NCBI RefSeq assembly: GCF_025506355.1
Contig: NZ_JANZYP010000011.1
Span: 1-64,000, forward strand
Direction of reading: 5' to 3'
DNA from: Sphaerisporangium corydalis
GTDB lineage: Bacteria > Actinomycetota > Actinomycetes > Streptosporangiales > Streptosporangiaceae
Length of the DNA stretch: 64,000 nucleotides
A model generated the notes under the pieces. That model worked only from the letters and a program-made list of their open reading frames with translations, was not told the DNA's origin and ran no database searches. The translations under genes were made by a program, and so were the position numbers. Positions 16,550-26,734 of this stretch are shown in pieces. The number at the start of each line of letters is the position of its first letter. Position 1 is the first letter of the stretch.

Positions 16550-17530
16550 TTGACCAGCATTCTGAGGTCGTTGAGGAGTCGATTAATCACGCCCAACGTC
16601 TCGGAGACGAAGCTCTCGACGCGTGGTTTCCACGAGAAGAGTCCTGAGGCCCGAGACCTCTTGGAAAAGGTCGGCGAGATGTTCCTCACCGGCTACGCCT
16701 ACGCGGCGGAGGCGCGCACACCCGCCGAGGCCGAGGAGCGTCTGGAGCAGATCCCGCCGAGGTTCCGCGGGTTCGCCTACGAGGGCGCGGGCATGGGCTT
16801 CGCCGTCCTCGACGCGACCCCGCTGTCACGCGGGCCCAAGGTCCAGCGCTTCCTCGAGGGCAAGGGCGGCGACCAGATCTACCTGATCTACGTCGGCGTC
16901 GGCTGGGCGATGGCCCGGCTGCCGAAGTTCCTGTGGCCGAAACTCCACCTGCCCGACCCGCTGCTGCGCTACCTGGCGCTCGACGGGTACGGCTTCCACC
17001 AGGCCTACTTCAGCACCGACAAGTACGTCCGAGGGCAGTACCAGGACCCGCACTTCCCCTGGCCGGCCGACGCCCCGGCCGGCTACGCGAACCGGGTCAT
17101 CGACCAGGGCATCGGGCGGGCCATGTGGTTCGTCGGAGGCACCGACGTCGAAGTCGTCACCAAGATGATCCGTGAGTTCCCCGAGTCCCGCCGCGGCGAC
17201 CTGTACGCGGGCGCCGGGCTGGCCGCCACCTACGCGTGCGGCGCCGAAGAGGACGAGCTACGGGCGTTCAGGGACCTGGCGGGCGAGTACCGCCCCCAGC
17301 TCGCCCAGGGTTCGGCCTTCGCGGCCGAGGCCCGGGTGAAGCCGGGGCTGGTGGTGCCGGCCACGGAGATCGCGACACAGGTGTTCTGCGGCGTGACGCC
17401 GGAGCAGGCGGCGCGGGTCAGTAACGATTCCCGCCCTGACCAGCCGAACCAGGGTGATGTGCCGGGCTATGAAGTGTGGCGGCAGCGCATCGCCAACCAA
17501 TTTGTCTCTCTTGGAGGTGTTAGCCCGTGA
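16550..17530 (+). CDS. Enediyne-associated DUF1702 protein (copy 2), TTA-containing
   Basis: A 326-residue DUF1702 protein, paralogue of the previous gene, with matching RGFH, FAYEGAGMGF, VGWAMARL and IDQGIGRAMWF blocks. The start is TTG at 16550 after a purine-rich GGGGGGAGGGAGAGG site. Residue 12 is encoded by TTA (16583-16585). It is the first gene of the tightly packed operon that runs to the P450; its TGA overlaps the GTG of the UnbV gene (GTGA). Because of coupling, poor decoding of the TTA codon would also reduce expression of the genes after it. Function in enediyne assembly is unknown, although family members are conserved with the polyketide synthase. Confidence 0.9.
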   Translation: MTSILRSLRSRLITPNVSETKLSTRGFHEKSPEARDLLEKVGEMFLTGYAYAAEARTPAEAEERLEQIPPRFRGFAYEGAGMGFAVLDATPLSRGPKVQRFLEGKGGDQIYLIYVGVGWAMARLPKFLWPKLHLPDPLLRYLALDGYGFHQAYFSTDKYVRGQYQDPHFPWPADAPAGYANRVIDQGIGRAMWFVGGTDVEVVTKMIREFPESRRGDLYAGAGLAATYACGAEEDELRAFRDLAGEYRPQLAQGSAFAAEARVKPGLVVPATEIATQVFCGVTPEQAARVSNDSRPDQPNQGDVPGYEVWRQRIANQFVSLGGVSP

Positions 17531-19494
17531 CTGCGACCCTTGGCTGGCTGCGCAGGCAGCTACCGGGAATCGTCGCCCTCGTGCTGGTCACGAGCGTCTT
17601 CTTGATCGCCCGTCTGCCTTCCTACTCCGCCGCCGAGACGGAGAACATCGCGAGCAAGTTCGCGTTCAAGCCGCTCTCCATCTCCCTCCCCAGCGGCTTC
17701 AACCAGCAGACGATCCGCAAGGTGAACAAGGACTACGAGCACATCGACGCCTGGATCTCCTCGGTCGGCGCGGCCATCGCGATGAACGACCTCGACGGTG
17801 ACGGGCTCTCCAACGACCTGTGCCTGGTGGACACGCGTATCGACCAGGCCGTCGTGACGCCGACCCCCGGAGCGCGCGCGGACCGTTACGCCCCGTTCGC
17901 CCTGAACCCCGGCACGCTGCCGATGAACGACCACATGGCGCCGATGGGCTGCGTCCCCGGTGACTACAACGAGGACGGCCGCATCGACCTTCTGGTCTAC
18001 ATGTGGGGCCGCACGCCGATCCTGTACCTGGCCAAGCCGAGCGCGACCAAGCTGAGCGCCTACGCCTACGAGCCGACCGAGCTGGTGCCCGGCGCGAACT
18101 CGACCAACGGCAAGTACACCGGCCCGCAGTGGAACACCAACGCCGCCACCATCGCCGACTTCGACGGCGACGGCCACGACGACATCTTCATCGGCAACTA
18201 CTTCGCCGACGGCCCGGTGCTGGACTCCACGGTCAGCGGCGGCGTCCACATGAACCACTCGATGTCGCAGGGCTTCAACGGCGGCGAGGACTACTTCTTC
18301 CGCTGGACCGGGGCCACCACCGGCGACCAGTCCAAGGTCACCTACCAGTGCCTGGACAACGTGCTGCCCAAGGACTCCTCGAAGGGCTGGGAGCTCGGCG
18401 CGGCCTCCAACGACCTGGACGGCGACCAGCTCCCCGAGCTGTACCTGGCCAACGACTTCGGCCCCGACCGGATGTTCTACAACCGCTCCACGCCGGGTCA
18501 CATCAAGCTGTCGCCCGTCGAGGGCGTGCGCACCCCGCTGGTCCCCAAGTCCAAGGTGGTCGGTCACGACTCCTTCAAGGGCATGGGCCTGGACTTCGGT
18601 GACCTGAACCACGACGGCATCTACGACATGTTCGTCAGCAACATCACCACCTCGTGGGGCATCGAGGAGAGCAACTTCCAGTACATGTCCACCGCCAAGA
18701 ACCAGGCCGACCTGCGCGCCAAGCTGCGCGACGGCCAGGCGCCGTGGGTGGACAAGAGCGGCCCGTCCGGCACCGCGTGGTCCGGCTGGGGCTGGGACGT
18801 CAAGATGGAGGACTTCAACAACGCCGGCGAGCTGTCGATCGCCCAGGCCACCGGCTTCGTGAAGGGCCAGATCGACCGCTGGCCCCAGCTCCAGGAGCTG
18901 GCCACCGCCAACGACCAGTTGCTGCAGAACCCCTTCTGGTGGCCGAACGCGCAGGCCGGCGACGACATCGGCGGCAACCAGACGCTGCACTTCTTCGCCA
19001 AGGGCCCGACGGGCCGCTACGTGGACCTGGCGCCGAAGCTCGGCCTGGCCATCCCGATCCCCACGCGCGGCATCGCCAGCGGCGACTCCGACGGTGACGG
19101 CCTGGTGGACTTCGCCGTGGCCCGCCAGTGGGGCGAGCCGGTCTTCTACCAGAACCAGAGCCCGGCAGCGGGCGCCTTCCTCGGGCTGAAGCTGACCCGC
19201 GACGCCACCCCCGTCGCCGGGACGCTCCCGGCCGCCGGCTCGCCGGTCACGGGTGCGCAGATCACGGTGAAGCTGCCCGACGGCCGGTGCTTCATCGCCC
19301 GCGTCGACGGCAGCAGCGGCCACTCCGGCCGGCGGACCACCGACGTCCACATCGGGCTCGGCCAGAACGTCACCGGGCCGGTCCAGACGCACATCCAGTG
19401 GCGCGACCGCACCGGACAGGTGCATGACCAAGATCTTTCGCTGACCACGGGCTGGCACTCGCTCGTGCTCGGCCAGCAGGCCAAGGAGAAGTGA
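17527..19494 (+). CDS. UnbV-type enediyne protein (FG-GAP repeats, ASPIC/UnbV domain)
   Basis: A 655-residue protein. A hydrophobic N-terminal segment (about residues 13-29) is a signal anchor. At least six calcium-binding FG-GAP-like repeats follow, marked by DLDGDG, DYNEDG, DFDGDG, DLDGDQ, DLNHDG and DSDGDG. The last 100 residues form the ASPIC/UnbV domain. The family is part of the conserved enediyne cassette together with DUF1702 and UnbU proteins; its biochemical role is not settled. The exported beta-propeller suggests a role at or outside the membrane. Start GTG 17527 overlaps the upstream stop. Confidence 0.93.
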   Translation: MTATLGWLRRQLPGIVALVLVTSVFLIARLPSYSAAETENIASKFAFKPLSISLPSGFNQQTIRKVNKDYEHIDAWISSVGAAIAMNDLDGDGLSNDLCLVDTRIDQAVVTPTPGARADRYAPFALNPGTLPMNDHMAPMGCVPGDYNEDGRIDLLVYMWGRTPILYLAKPSATKLSAYAYEPTELVPGANSTNGKYTGPQWNTNAATIADFDGDGHDDIFIGNYFADGPVLDSTVSGGVHMNHSMSQGFNGGEDYFFRWTGATTGDQSKVTYQCLDNVLPKDSSKGWELGAASNDLDGDQLPELYLANDFGPDRMFYNRSTPGHIKLSPVEGVRTPLVPKSKVVGHDSFKGMGLDFGDLNHDGIYDMFVSNITTSWGIEESNFQYMSTAKNQADLRAKLRDGQAPWVDKSGPSGTAWSGWGWDVKMEDFNNAGELSIAQATGFVKGQIDRWPQLQELATANDQLLQNPFWWPNAQAGDDIGGNQTLHFFAKGPTGRYVDLAPKLGLAIPIPTRGIASGDSDGDGLVDFAVARQWGEPVFYQNQSPAAGAFLGLKLTRDATPVAGTLPAAGSPVTGAQITVKLPDGRCFIARVDGSSGHSGRRTTDVHIGLGQNVTGPVQTHIQWRDRTGQVHDQDLSLTTGWHSLVLGQQAKEK

Positions 19495-19499
19495 TCGAC

Positions 19500-20477
19500 A
19501 TGGCTGAAGCCAAGGCCGGCGCGTCGCCGCGCCACGATCCAAAGGTGATCATCGCTCTACGCAACTTCGCGATGTCGATCACGGTCTTCAACATCCTCGG
19601 TTACACGGTGCTCGGCTTCGAGCAGCCGTGGGTGTGGCCCTTCCTCGCCCTGGCGACCGGCTACTCCACCGAGATCGCGCTGGAGTGGATCGGCGCCCGC
19701 GTGGAGGGCCGCGACCCGCGCTACAAGGGCAACGGGTTCAAGGGCCTGATGCAGTTCCTGTACCCGGCGCACATCACCAGCCTCGCGATGAACATGCTGA
19801 TCTACGTCAACGACCAGGTCCTGGTCCTGATCTTCGGTGTGGTCGTCGCGGTCGGCGCCAAGTGGGTGCTGCGGGCCCCGGTCAAGGGCCGGATGCGCCA
19901 CTACATGAACCCGTCGAACTTCGGCATCGCGGTCATCCTGCTGGTCCTGCCCTGGGCCAGCATCGCGCCTCCGTACCACTTCACGGAGTACACCGACACC
20001 TGGTTCGACTGGATCATCCCCTGCATCATCATCATCGGCGGCACGATGCTGAACGGGAAGCTCACCGGACGAATGCCGCTGATCATGGGCTGGGTGGGCT
20101 TCTTCATCGTCCAGGCCATCGTGCGCGGCATCTTCTTCGGCACCTCGATCCCCGCCGCGCTCGGCATGATGACCGGCGTCGCCTTCGTGCTGTTCAGCAA
20201 CTACATGGTGACCGACCCGGGCACCAGCCCGTCCAGACCGGCGGCCCAAGTGGCCTTCGGTGGTGGCGTCGCCCTGTTCTACGGGCTGCTGACCGCCGTG
20301 CACATCTCCTACGCCCTGTTCTTCGCCACGGCCGGCGTCTGCGCCATCCGCGGCGGGTTCTTCTGGGCCCTGCACTTCGTCAACAAGGCCCGCGAACAGC
20401 GTGAGGCCGAGGCGCGCCGTCCGGCCGTACCGGTCGAGACCGTCCCCGCCGTCGGGAAAGAGGCCGCGACCGTATGA
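19500..20477 (+). CDS. UnbU-type enediyne integral membrane protein
   Basis: A 325-residue polytopic membrane protein with about eight hydrophobic helices, belonging to the UnbU family (distantly like RnfD/NqrB-type proteins). AAGGAG lies 11 bases before the ATG at 19500; an in-frame GTG at 19491 is too close to that site. Always found beside UnbV and the enediyne synthase. It may act in transport or redox coupling at the membrane; experimental function is not established. The stop codon overlaps the start of the polyketide synthase gene (ATGA), so the two are translationally coupled. Confidence 0.93.
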   Translation: MAEAKAGASPRHDPKVIIALRNFAMSITVFNILGYTVLGFEQPWVWPFLALATGYSTEIALEWIGARVEGRDPRYKGNGFKGLMQFLYPAHITSLAMNMLIYVNDQVLVLIFGVVVAVGAKWVLRAPVKGRMRHYMNPSNFGIAVILLVLPWASIAPPYHFTEYTDTWFDWIIPCIIIIGGTMLNGKLTGRMPLIMGWVGFFIVQAIVRGIFFGTSIPAALGMMTGVAFVLFSNYMVTDPGTSPSRPAAQVAFGGGVALFYGLLTAVHISYALFFATAGVCAIRGGFFWALHFVNKAREQREAEARRPAVPVETVPAVGKEAATV

Positions 20478-23400
20478 GCAGCAGGATCGCGATCGTCGGG
20501 ATGTCGTGCCGCTACCCCGACGCCTCATCGCCCAGAGAACTCTGGGAGAACGCACTGGCCGGCCGGCGGGCCTTCCGCAGGCTGCCCGACGTGCGCATGC
20601 GGCTGGAGGACTACTGGGACGCCGACCCGGCCCATCCGGACACCTTCTACGCGCGGACCGCGGCCGTCATCGAGGGCTACGAGTTCGACCGCGTCGGCTT
20701 CAAGATCGGCGGCAGCACGTACCGCTCGACCGACCTCACCCACTGGCTCGCGCTCGACATGGCGTCGCTGGCCCTGGCCGACGCCGGCTTCCCCGGCGCC
20801 GAGGGACTGCCCCGTGAACGCACCGGCGTGATCGTGGGCAACACCCTCACCGGCGAGTTCACCCGCGCCAACGTCATGCGGCTGCGCTGGCCGTACGTGA
20901 AGCGCACCGTCGCCGCCGTGCTGCAGGACCAGGGCTGGGACGACGACAGGCTGGCCACATTCCTCGAGGACTTCGAGGCCACCTACAAGAGCCCGTTCCC
21001 CGCCATCGACGAGGACACCCTGGCGGGCGGGCTGTCCAACACCATCGCCGGCCGGATCTGCAACTACTTCGACCTCAACGGCGGCGGCTACACCGTCGAC
21101 GGCGCCTGCTCCTCCTCGCTGCTGTCGGTCACGACGGCCTGCAAGGCGATCCTGGACGGCGACATCGACGTGGCGATCGCCGGAGGCGTCGACCTGTCGA
21201 TCGACCCGTTCGAGATCGTGGGCTTCGCCAAGACCGGCGCCCTGGCCAAGAACGAGATGCGGCTGTACGACCGGCACTCCAACGGCTTCTGGCCCGGCGA
21301 GGGCTGCGGCATGATCGTGCTGATGCGCGAGGAGGAGGCCATCAAGGCCCGCCACCGCATCTACGCCACCATCGCCGGCTGGGGCATCTCCTCCGACGGC
21401 AAGGGCGGCATCACCCGGCCCGAGGTCAGCGGCTACAAGCTGGCGCTGCGCCGGGCCTACGAGCGGGCCGGCTTCGGCATCGAGACCGTGGAGCTGTTCG
21501 AGGGCCACGGCACCGGCACCGCCGTCGGGGACGCCACCGAGCTCACCGCGCTGTCGGAGGCCAGGTCCGAGGCCGACCCCGAGGCCACGCGCGCCGCGGT
21601 CACCTCCATCAAGGGGATGATCGGGCACGCCAAGGCCGCGGCCGGCGTCGCCGGGCTGATCAAGGCCGCGATGGCGGTGCACGAGCAGGTGCTCCCGCCG
21701 GCCATCGGCTGCGTCGACCCGCACGACATCCTCACCTCGGACGCGGCGACGCTGCGCGTCCTGCGCAAGGCCGAGCCCTGGCCCGCCGGCACGCCCGTGC
21801 GGGCCGGCATCACCGCCATGGGCTTCGGCGGCATCAACACCCACGTCGTGCTGGACAAGACCGCGCCACGCAAGCGCGCGCCGTTCTCGACGCGCACCAA
21901 GGCGCTGGCCGCCTCCCTGCAGGACGTGGAACTGCTGCTCGCCGACGCCGCCTCACCGCAGGCGCTGCGCGAGCGGGTCGCCGAACTGGCCTCCTTCGTG
22001 GAGAAGGTGTCCTACGGCCAGCTCTCCGACCTCGCCGCCACCCTGCAGCGCGACCTGCGCGAGCAGCCGTACCGCGCCGCCGTCGTGGTGTCCTCGCCCG
22101 AGGACGCCCAGCGGCAGCTCCAGCGGGTGCTGACCGCGCTCGACGCGGGCGAGACCAGCCTGTTCGCCCCGGACGGCCGGGCCTTCTTCGGCCAGGCCGA
22201 CGGTCCGGGCCGGGTCGGCTTCCTGTTCCCCGGGCAGGGGTCGGGCCGGGGCACCAGCGGCGGCGCGCTGCGCCGGCGCTTCGCCGAGGTCGAGGAGATC
22301 TACCTCCAGGCGGACCTGCCCACCAGCGGCGACATGGTGGCGACCGCCGTCGCCCAGCCGCGTATCGTGACCGGTTCGATGGCGGGCCTGCGGGCCCTGG
22401 CCACGATCGGCGTCGAGGCGGACGTCGCGGTCGGCCACAGCCTGGGCGAGATCTCGGCCCTGCACTGGGCCGGGGCGATGGACGAGGAGACCCTGCTGCG
22501 GGTCGCCGCCGGCCGGGGCAAGGCCATGACCGAGCACAGCGCCTCGGGCACCATGGCCAGCGTCCGGGCCACCCCCGACACCGTCACCGAGCTGACGGGC
22601 GAGCTGCCCGTCGTCATCGCCGGGTACAACGGCCCCGACCAGACGGTCATCGCCGGCCCGGTCGACGCGATCGAGGAGTTCGGCCGCAAGGCCACCGGCG
22701 CGGGCCTGAAGTGGACCAAGCTGCCGGTGTCCCACGCCTTCCACTCCCCGCTGGTCGCGCCGGCCGCCGACGAGTTCGGCGTCCGGCTCGCCGAGGAGGA
22801 GTTCGGCCCGGTCAGCGGGCAGATCGTCTCCACGGTGACCGGGGTGGTGCTGTCCCCGGACACCGACATCCCCGAGCTGCTGCGCAAGCAGATCACCGAC
22901 CCCGTCCTGTTCACCCAGGCGGTGGAGGTCGCGGCCAAGGACATGGACCTGCTGGTCGAGGTCGGTCCCGGCCGGGTGCTCAGCGGGCTGGCGGCGTCGG
23001 TCACCGACGTCCCGGCCGTCGCGCTGGACACCGACGACGAGTCGCTGACCGGGCTGCTGCGGGTGGCCGGCGCGGCCTACGTCGCCGGCGTGCCGATCGT
23101 GCACGAGGAGCTGTTCCACGGCCGGCTGCTCCGGCCGCTGGAGGTCGGCACCGAGTTCACCTACTTCCAGAGCCCCGTGGAGAAGGCGCCGCAGGTCAGC
23201 ATCCGCGCCGCCGCCCCCCGGGCGGCGTCGGTGAAGGCGGCCCCCGCGGTCGCCGGCGACACCCGGCAGGAGGGGGACCCGGCCGAGTCGAGCATCGACC
23301 TGCTGCGCCGCCTCGCCGCCGAGCGCGCCGAGCTGCCGCTGGAGATGGTCAGCGAGGACAGCAGACCGCTGGACGAGCTGCACCTGAGCTCGGTCACCGT

Positions 23401-26269
23401 CATGCACATCATCGACCAGGCCACGCAGCGGCTGGGGGTCCCCGCCTCGCAGGCGCCGACCAACCTCGCCACCGCGAGCCTGCGCGAGCTGTCGGAGGCG
23501 CTGGACGCGCTGGCCCAGAACGCCGGGTCCGCCGACTCCGCCCCCGCGACGCTGGTGGCCGGTGCCGCGCCCTGGGCGCGCCCGTTCGCCGTCGACCTGG
23601 ACGAGCTGCGCCTCCCGGCGCGGACCTCGCCCCAGGAGAACGGCCAGTGGCAGCTCTTCGCGGCCGGGGACTCCCCGCTCGCCGGGCCGCTGCGCCAGGC
23701 GCTCGAAGGCGGCAAGGTCGGCTCCGGCGTCCTGGTGGTCCTGCCGCAGAACTGCGCGGAGGAGCACCTGGAGCAGGCGCTGCTGGGCGCCAAGGCGGCC
23801 GTCGCCGGCGTGGCCGGCACCCGGTTCGTCGTGGTCCAGCACGACCGCGGCGCGGCCGGCCTGGCCAAGACGCTCCAGCTCGAGGCGCCCCACCTGCGCA
23901 CCACCATCGTCCACGTCCCGGCGACGCCGGAGGCCGTCGGGCTGGTGGTGGCCGAGGTGGCCTCGACCACGCGGTTCGCCGAGGCGTTCTACGACGCCGA
24001 GGGCGTGCGGCGGGTGCCGACGATGCGCGCGCTGCCGGTGCGGTCCGCCCGCACCGACCTGCCGCTCGGCGGGGACGACGTCCTGCTGGTCACCGGTGGC
24101 GGCAAGGGCATCACCGCCGAGTGCGCGCTGGCGGTCGCCACCGACACCGGCACCAAACTGGCGGTGCTCGGGCGCTCCGACCCGGCCGCCGACCAGGAGC
24201 TGGCCGACAACCTGGCCAGGATGGCGGGCTCGGGGGTGACGGTCCGGTACGCGCGGGCCGACGTCACCGACGCCGCCGCGGTACGGGCGGGCATCACCGA
24301 GCTGGAGGCGGCCCTCGGGCCGGTCACCGCGGTGCTGCACGGAGCCGGGCGCAACGAGCCCGGCGCGCTCACCTCGCTCGACACCGCCGCGTTCCGCCGC
24401 ACCTTCGCCCCCAAGATCGACGGTCTGCAGAACGTTCTGGACTCCGTCGACCACGGCGGGCTGCGCCTGCTGGTCACGTTCGGCAGCATCATCGGCCGGG
24501 CCGGTCTGCAGGGCGAGGCGCACTACTCCACGGCCAACGACTGGATGGCCGAGCTGACCCGCGAGTTCGGCGAGCGGAACCCGGGCTGCCGGGCCATCTG
24601 CATGGAGTGGTCGGTCTGGTCGGACGTCGGCATGGGCGAGCGGCTCTCGGTCGTCGAGGGCCTCGCGCGCAAGGGCATCTCGCCGATCTCCCCCGAGCAG
24701 GGGGTGCAGATCATGCGGCGCCTGGTCGCCGACCCCGACGTCCCGCCGATCGTGGTGATCAGCGGGCGCACCGAGGGCATCGACACCGTCCGCTACGACC
24801 TGCCGGAGCTGCCGCTGCTGCGGTTCGTCGACAAGCCGCTGATCCGCTACCACGGTGTCGAGCTCGTCACCGAGGCCGAGATGAACGCCGGCACCGACCT
24901 CTACCTCGCCGACCACCTCCTGGACGGCAACCTGCTGTTCCCCGCGGTGTTCGGCATGGAGGCCATGACGCAGGTCGCCTCCGCGGCCACCGGGCGGACC
25001 ATCGTCCCGGTGATCGAGCGGGCCGAGTTCCTGCGGCCGATCATCGTGCCGCCGGAGGGCAGCACCACGATCCGGATCGCCGCGACGGTGACCGACGACG
25101 ACACCGTCGAGGTCGCGATCCGCAGCGTGGAGACCGGGTACGAGGTGGACCACTTCCGGGCCGCGCTGCGGTATACCGGCGAGGGCGCGCCCGAGGGCCC
25201 GCCCGGGCAGATCGGCGAGGGACTGCCGGTCGTGCCGCTGGACCCGGCGACCGAACTGTACGGCGACGTGCTGTTCCAGGGCGAGCGGTTCCACCGCCTG
25301 CAGCGTTACCACCGGGCGGCCGCGCGGCACGTCGACGCCGACGTGGCGGCGCGGGACGCGCGGGACTGGTTCGCCGGCTTCCTGTCGGGCGAGCTGCTGC
25401 TCGGCGACCCGGGCATGCGCGACGCGCTCATGCACGGCAACCAGGTCTGCGTGCCGGACGCCACCCTGCTGCCGGTCGGCATCGACCGGATCCACCCCGG
25501 CGGCGCCGCGCTGGCCGAGGCGGGGGAGCTGCGCTACTGCGCCACCGAGCGGGAGCGCGACGGCGACACCTACATCTACGACATCGCCGTCCGCACGCCG
25601 GCCGGTGACGTCGTGGAGCGGTGGGAGGGCCTGCGGCTGCAGGCCGTCCGCAAGAAGGACGGCCGCGGCCCCTGGGTCACCCCCCTGCTCGGCTCCTACC
25701 TGGAGCGGACGCTGGAGGACCTGGTCGGCATACGGGTCGCGGTCGCCGTGGAGCCCTACGACCAGGACGCGGCCGAAAGCGACGCCGACCGGCAGGCCCG
25801 CGCGGCCGTCGCCGCGGGGCGCGCGCTCGGCCGTCAGGTCGAGGTCCGGCACCTGCCGGACGGGCGGCTGGAGATCGACGGCGACCTGGCGGTCTCCGCG
25901 TCCCACGACTCCGGTGTGACGCTCTGCGTCGCCACCGAGGGCACCGTGGGCTCGGGGGTCGCGCGGGTGACCGAGCGGACCGCGGCGGAGTGGCGCGAGC
26001 TGCTCGGCGCGCGGGCCCCGCTCGCCGAGCAGGTCTCCGCCGAGACCGGCGAGGGGATCAGCACCGCGGCGACGCGGGTGCTGGCCGCCGTGGACGGCCT
26101 GCTGACCGCCGGCCTCGCGCCGGACGCCCCGCTCACCCTCACCCCGGCGGGCCGGGGCGCGTGGGCGGTCTTCGCCTCGGACAGCGTGCGCATCTCGACG
26201 CTGGCCACGGCGCTCAGGGACGACTCGTCCCCTGTCGTGTTCGCAGTCCTTACGGAAGGGCGGTCGTAG
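20474..26269 (+). CDS. Iterative enediyne polyketide synthase (PKSE)
   Basis: A 1,931-residue single-module iterative type I synthase that makes the linear polyene precursor of the enediyne warhead from acetyl and malonyl units. Domain order is KS (about 1-460; active Cys212 in VDGACSSS), AT (about 570-880; GHSLGE with Ser656), ACP (about 935-1015; the LHLSSV motif puts the phosphopantetheine serine at 972 or 973), KR (about 1195-1400; TGGGKGI 1207-1213, Tyr1351 and Asn1355), DH (about 1440-1700; HxxxGxxxxP from His1481) and an integral C-terminal phosphopantetheinyl transferase (about 1720-1931; SASHDSG). This KS-AT-ACP-KR-DH-PPTase order is unique to enediyne synthases. All key residues checked are present, so it should be active. 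It is flanked by UnbU and thioesterase genes with no real gaps. Confidence 0.98.
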   Translation: MSSRIAIVGMSCRYPDASSPRELWENALAGRRAFRRLPDVRMRLEDYWDADPAHPDTFYARTAAVIEGYEFDRVGFKIGGSTYRSTDLTHWLALDMASLALADAGFPGAEGLPRERTGVIVGNTLTGEFTRANVMRLRWPYVKRTVAAVLQDQGWDDDRLATFLEDFEATYKSPFPAIDEDTLAGGLSNTIAGRICNYFDLNGGGYTVDGACSSSLLSVTTACKAILDGDIDVAIAGGVDLSIDPFEIVGFAKTGALAKNEMRLYDRHSNGFWPGEGCGMIVLMREEEAIKARHRIYATIAGWGISSDGKGGITRPEVSGYKLALRRAYERAGFGIETVELFEGHGTGTAVGDATELTALSEARSEADPEATRAAVTSIKGMIGHAKAAAGVAGLIKAAMAVHEQVLPPAIGCVDPHDILTSDAATLRVLRKAEPWPAGTPVRAGITAMGFGGINTHVVLDKTAPRKRAPFSTRTKALAASLQDVELLLADAASPQALRERVAELASFVEKVSYGQLSDLAATLQRDLREQPYRAAVVVSSPEDAQRQLQRVLTALDAGETSLFAPDGRAFFGQADGPGRVGFLFPGQGSGRGTSGGALRRRFAEVEEIYLQADLPTSGDMVATAVAQPRIVTGSMAGLRALATIGVEADVAVGHSLGEISALHWAGAMDEETLLRVAAGRGKAMTEHSASGTMASVRATPDTVTELTGELPVVIAGYNGPDQTVIAGPVDAIEEFGRKATGAGLKWTKLPVSHAFHSPLVAPAADEFGVRLAEEEFGPVSGQIVSTVTGVVLSPDTDIPELLRKQITDPVLFTQAVEVAAKDMDLLVEVGPGRVLSGLAASVTDVPAVALDTDDESLTGLLRVAGAAYVAGVPIVHEELFHGRLLRPLEVGTEFTYFQSPVEKAPQVSIRAAAPRAASVKAAPAVAGDTRQEGDPAESSIDLLRRLAAERAELPLEMVSEDSRPLDELHLSSVTVMHIIDQATQRLGVPASQAPTNLATASLRELSEALDALAQNAGSADSAPATLVAGAAPWARPFAVDLDELRLPARTSPQENGQWQLFAAGDSPLAGPLRQALEGGKVGSGVLVVLPQNCAEEHLEQALLGAKAAVAGVAGTRFVVVQHDRGAAGLAKTLQLEAPHLRTTIVHVPATPEAVGLVVAEVASTTRFAEAFYDAEGVRRVPTMRALPVRSARTDLPLGGDDVLLVTGGGKGITAECALAVATDTGTKLAVLGRSDPAADQELADNLARMAGSGVTVRYARADVTDAAAVRAGITELEAALGPVTAVLHGAGRNEPGALTSLDTAAFRRTFAPKIDGLQNVLDSVDHGGLRLLVTFGSIIGRAGLQGEAHYSTANDWMAELTREFGERNPGCRAICMEWSVWSDVGMGERLSVVEGLARKGISPISPEQGVQIMRRLVADPDVPPIVVISGRTEGIDTVRYDLPELPLLRFVDKPLIRYHGVELVTEAEMNAGTDLYLADHLLDGNLLFPAVFGMEAMTQVASAATGRTIVPVIERAEFLRPIIVPPEGSTTIRIAATVTDDDTVEVAIRSVETGYEVDHFRAALRYTGEGAPEGPPGQIGEGLPVVPLDPATELYGDVLFQGERFHRLQRYHRAAARHVDADVAARDARDWFAGFLSGELLLGDPGMRDALMHGNQVCVPDATLLPVGIDRIHPGGAALAEAGELRYCATERERDGDTYIYDIAVRTPAGDVVERWEGLRLQAVRKKDGRGPWVTPLLGSYLERTLEDLVGIRVAVAVEPYDQDAAESDADRQARAAVAAGRALGRQVEVRHLPDGRLEIDGDLAVSASHDSGVTLCVATEGTVGSGVARVTERTAAEWRELLGARAPLAEQVSAETGEGISTAATRVLAAVDGLLTAGLAPDAPLTLTPAGRGAWAVFASDSVRISTLATALRDDSSPVVFAVLTEGRS

Positions 26270-26272
26270 GCC

Positions 26273-26701
26273 ATGGGCAAGTACTACGAATACCTGCACA
26301 CGGTCGGCTTCGAAGAGACCAACATCGTCGGCAACGTCTACTACGTCAACTACCTGCGCTGGCAGGGACGTTGCAGGGAGATGTTCCTGAAGCAGCGGGC
26401 GCCCGAGGTGCTCGCCGACCTCCAGGACGACCTGAAGCTGTTCACGCTGAAGGTCGACTGCGAGTTCTTCGCCGAGATCACGGCCTTCGACGAGCTGTCC
26501 ATCAGGATGCGCCTGCAGGAGCTGGGCCAGACCCAGGTCGAGTTCAGCTTCGACTACGTCCGGCTGGACGCGGGCGACGCCGAGACGCTCGTCGCCCGTG
26601 GCCGCCAGCGTGTGGCGTGCATGCGCGGGCCGAACACCAAGACGGTCCCGGCCAGGGTCCCCGACGCCTTGGCGCAGGCGCTCGAAGCGTATGCGTCTTA
26701 G
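26273..26701 (+). CDS. Enediyne hot-dog thioesterase (E10/CalE7 type)
   Basis: A 142-residue 4-hydroxybenzoyl-CoA-thioesterase-like hot-dog protein, starting three bases after the synthase stop. The family releases the polyene from the synthase. As in CalE7, there is no catalytic acid in the usual position; Asn17 and Arg35 fall where CalE7 has its functional Asn and Arg (offset of two). The segment GNVYYVNYLRWQGRCRE is strongly conserved. Gene order synthase-thioesterase is the minimal enediyne pair. Confidence 0.96.
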   Translation: MGKYYEYLHTVGFEETNIVGNVYYVNYLRWQGRCREMFLKQRAPEVLADLQDDLKLFTLKVDCEFFAEITAFDELSIRMRLQELGQTQVEFSFDYVRLDAGDAETLVARGRQRVACMRGPNTKTVPARVPDALAQALEAYAS

Positions 26702-26734
26702 GCGCCGATCAAGACAGGCAGGCAGGAGGACAGC

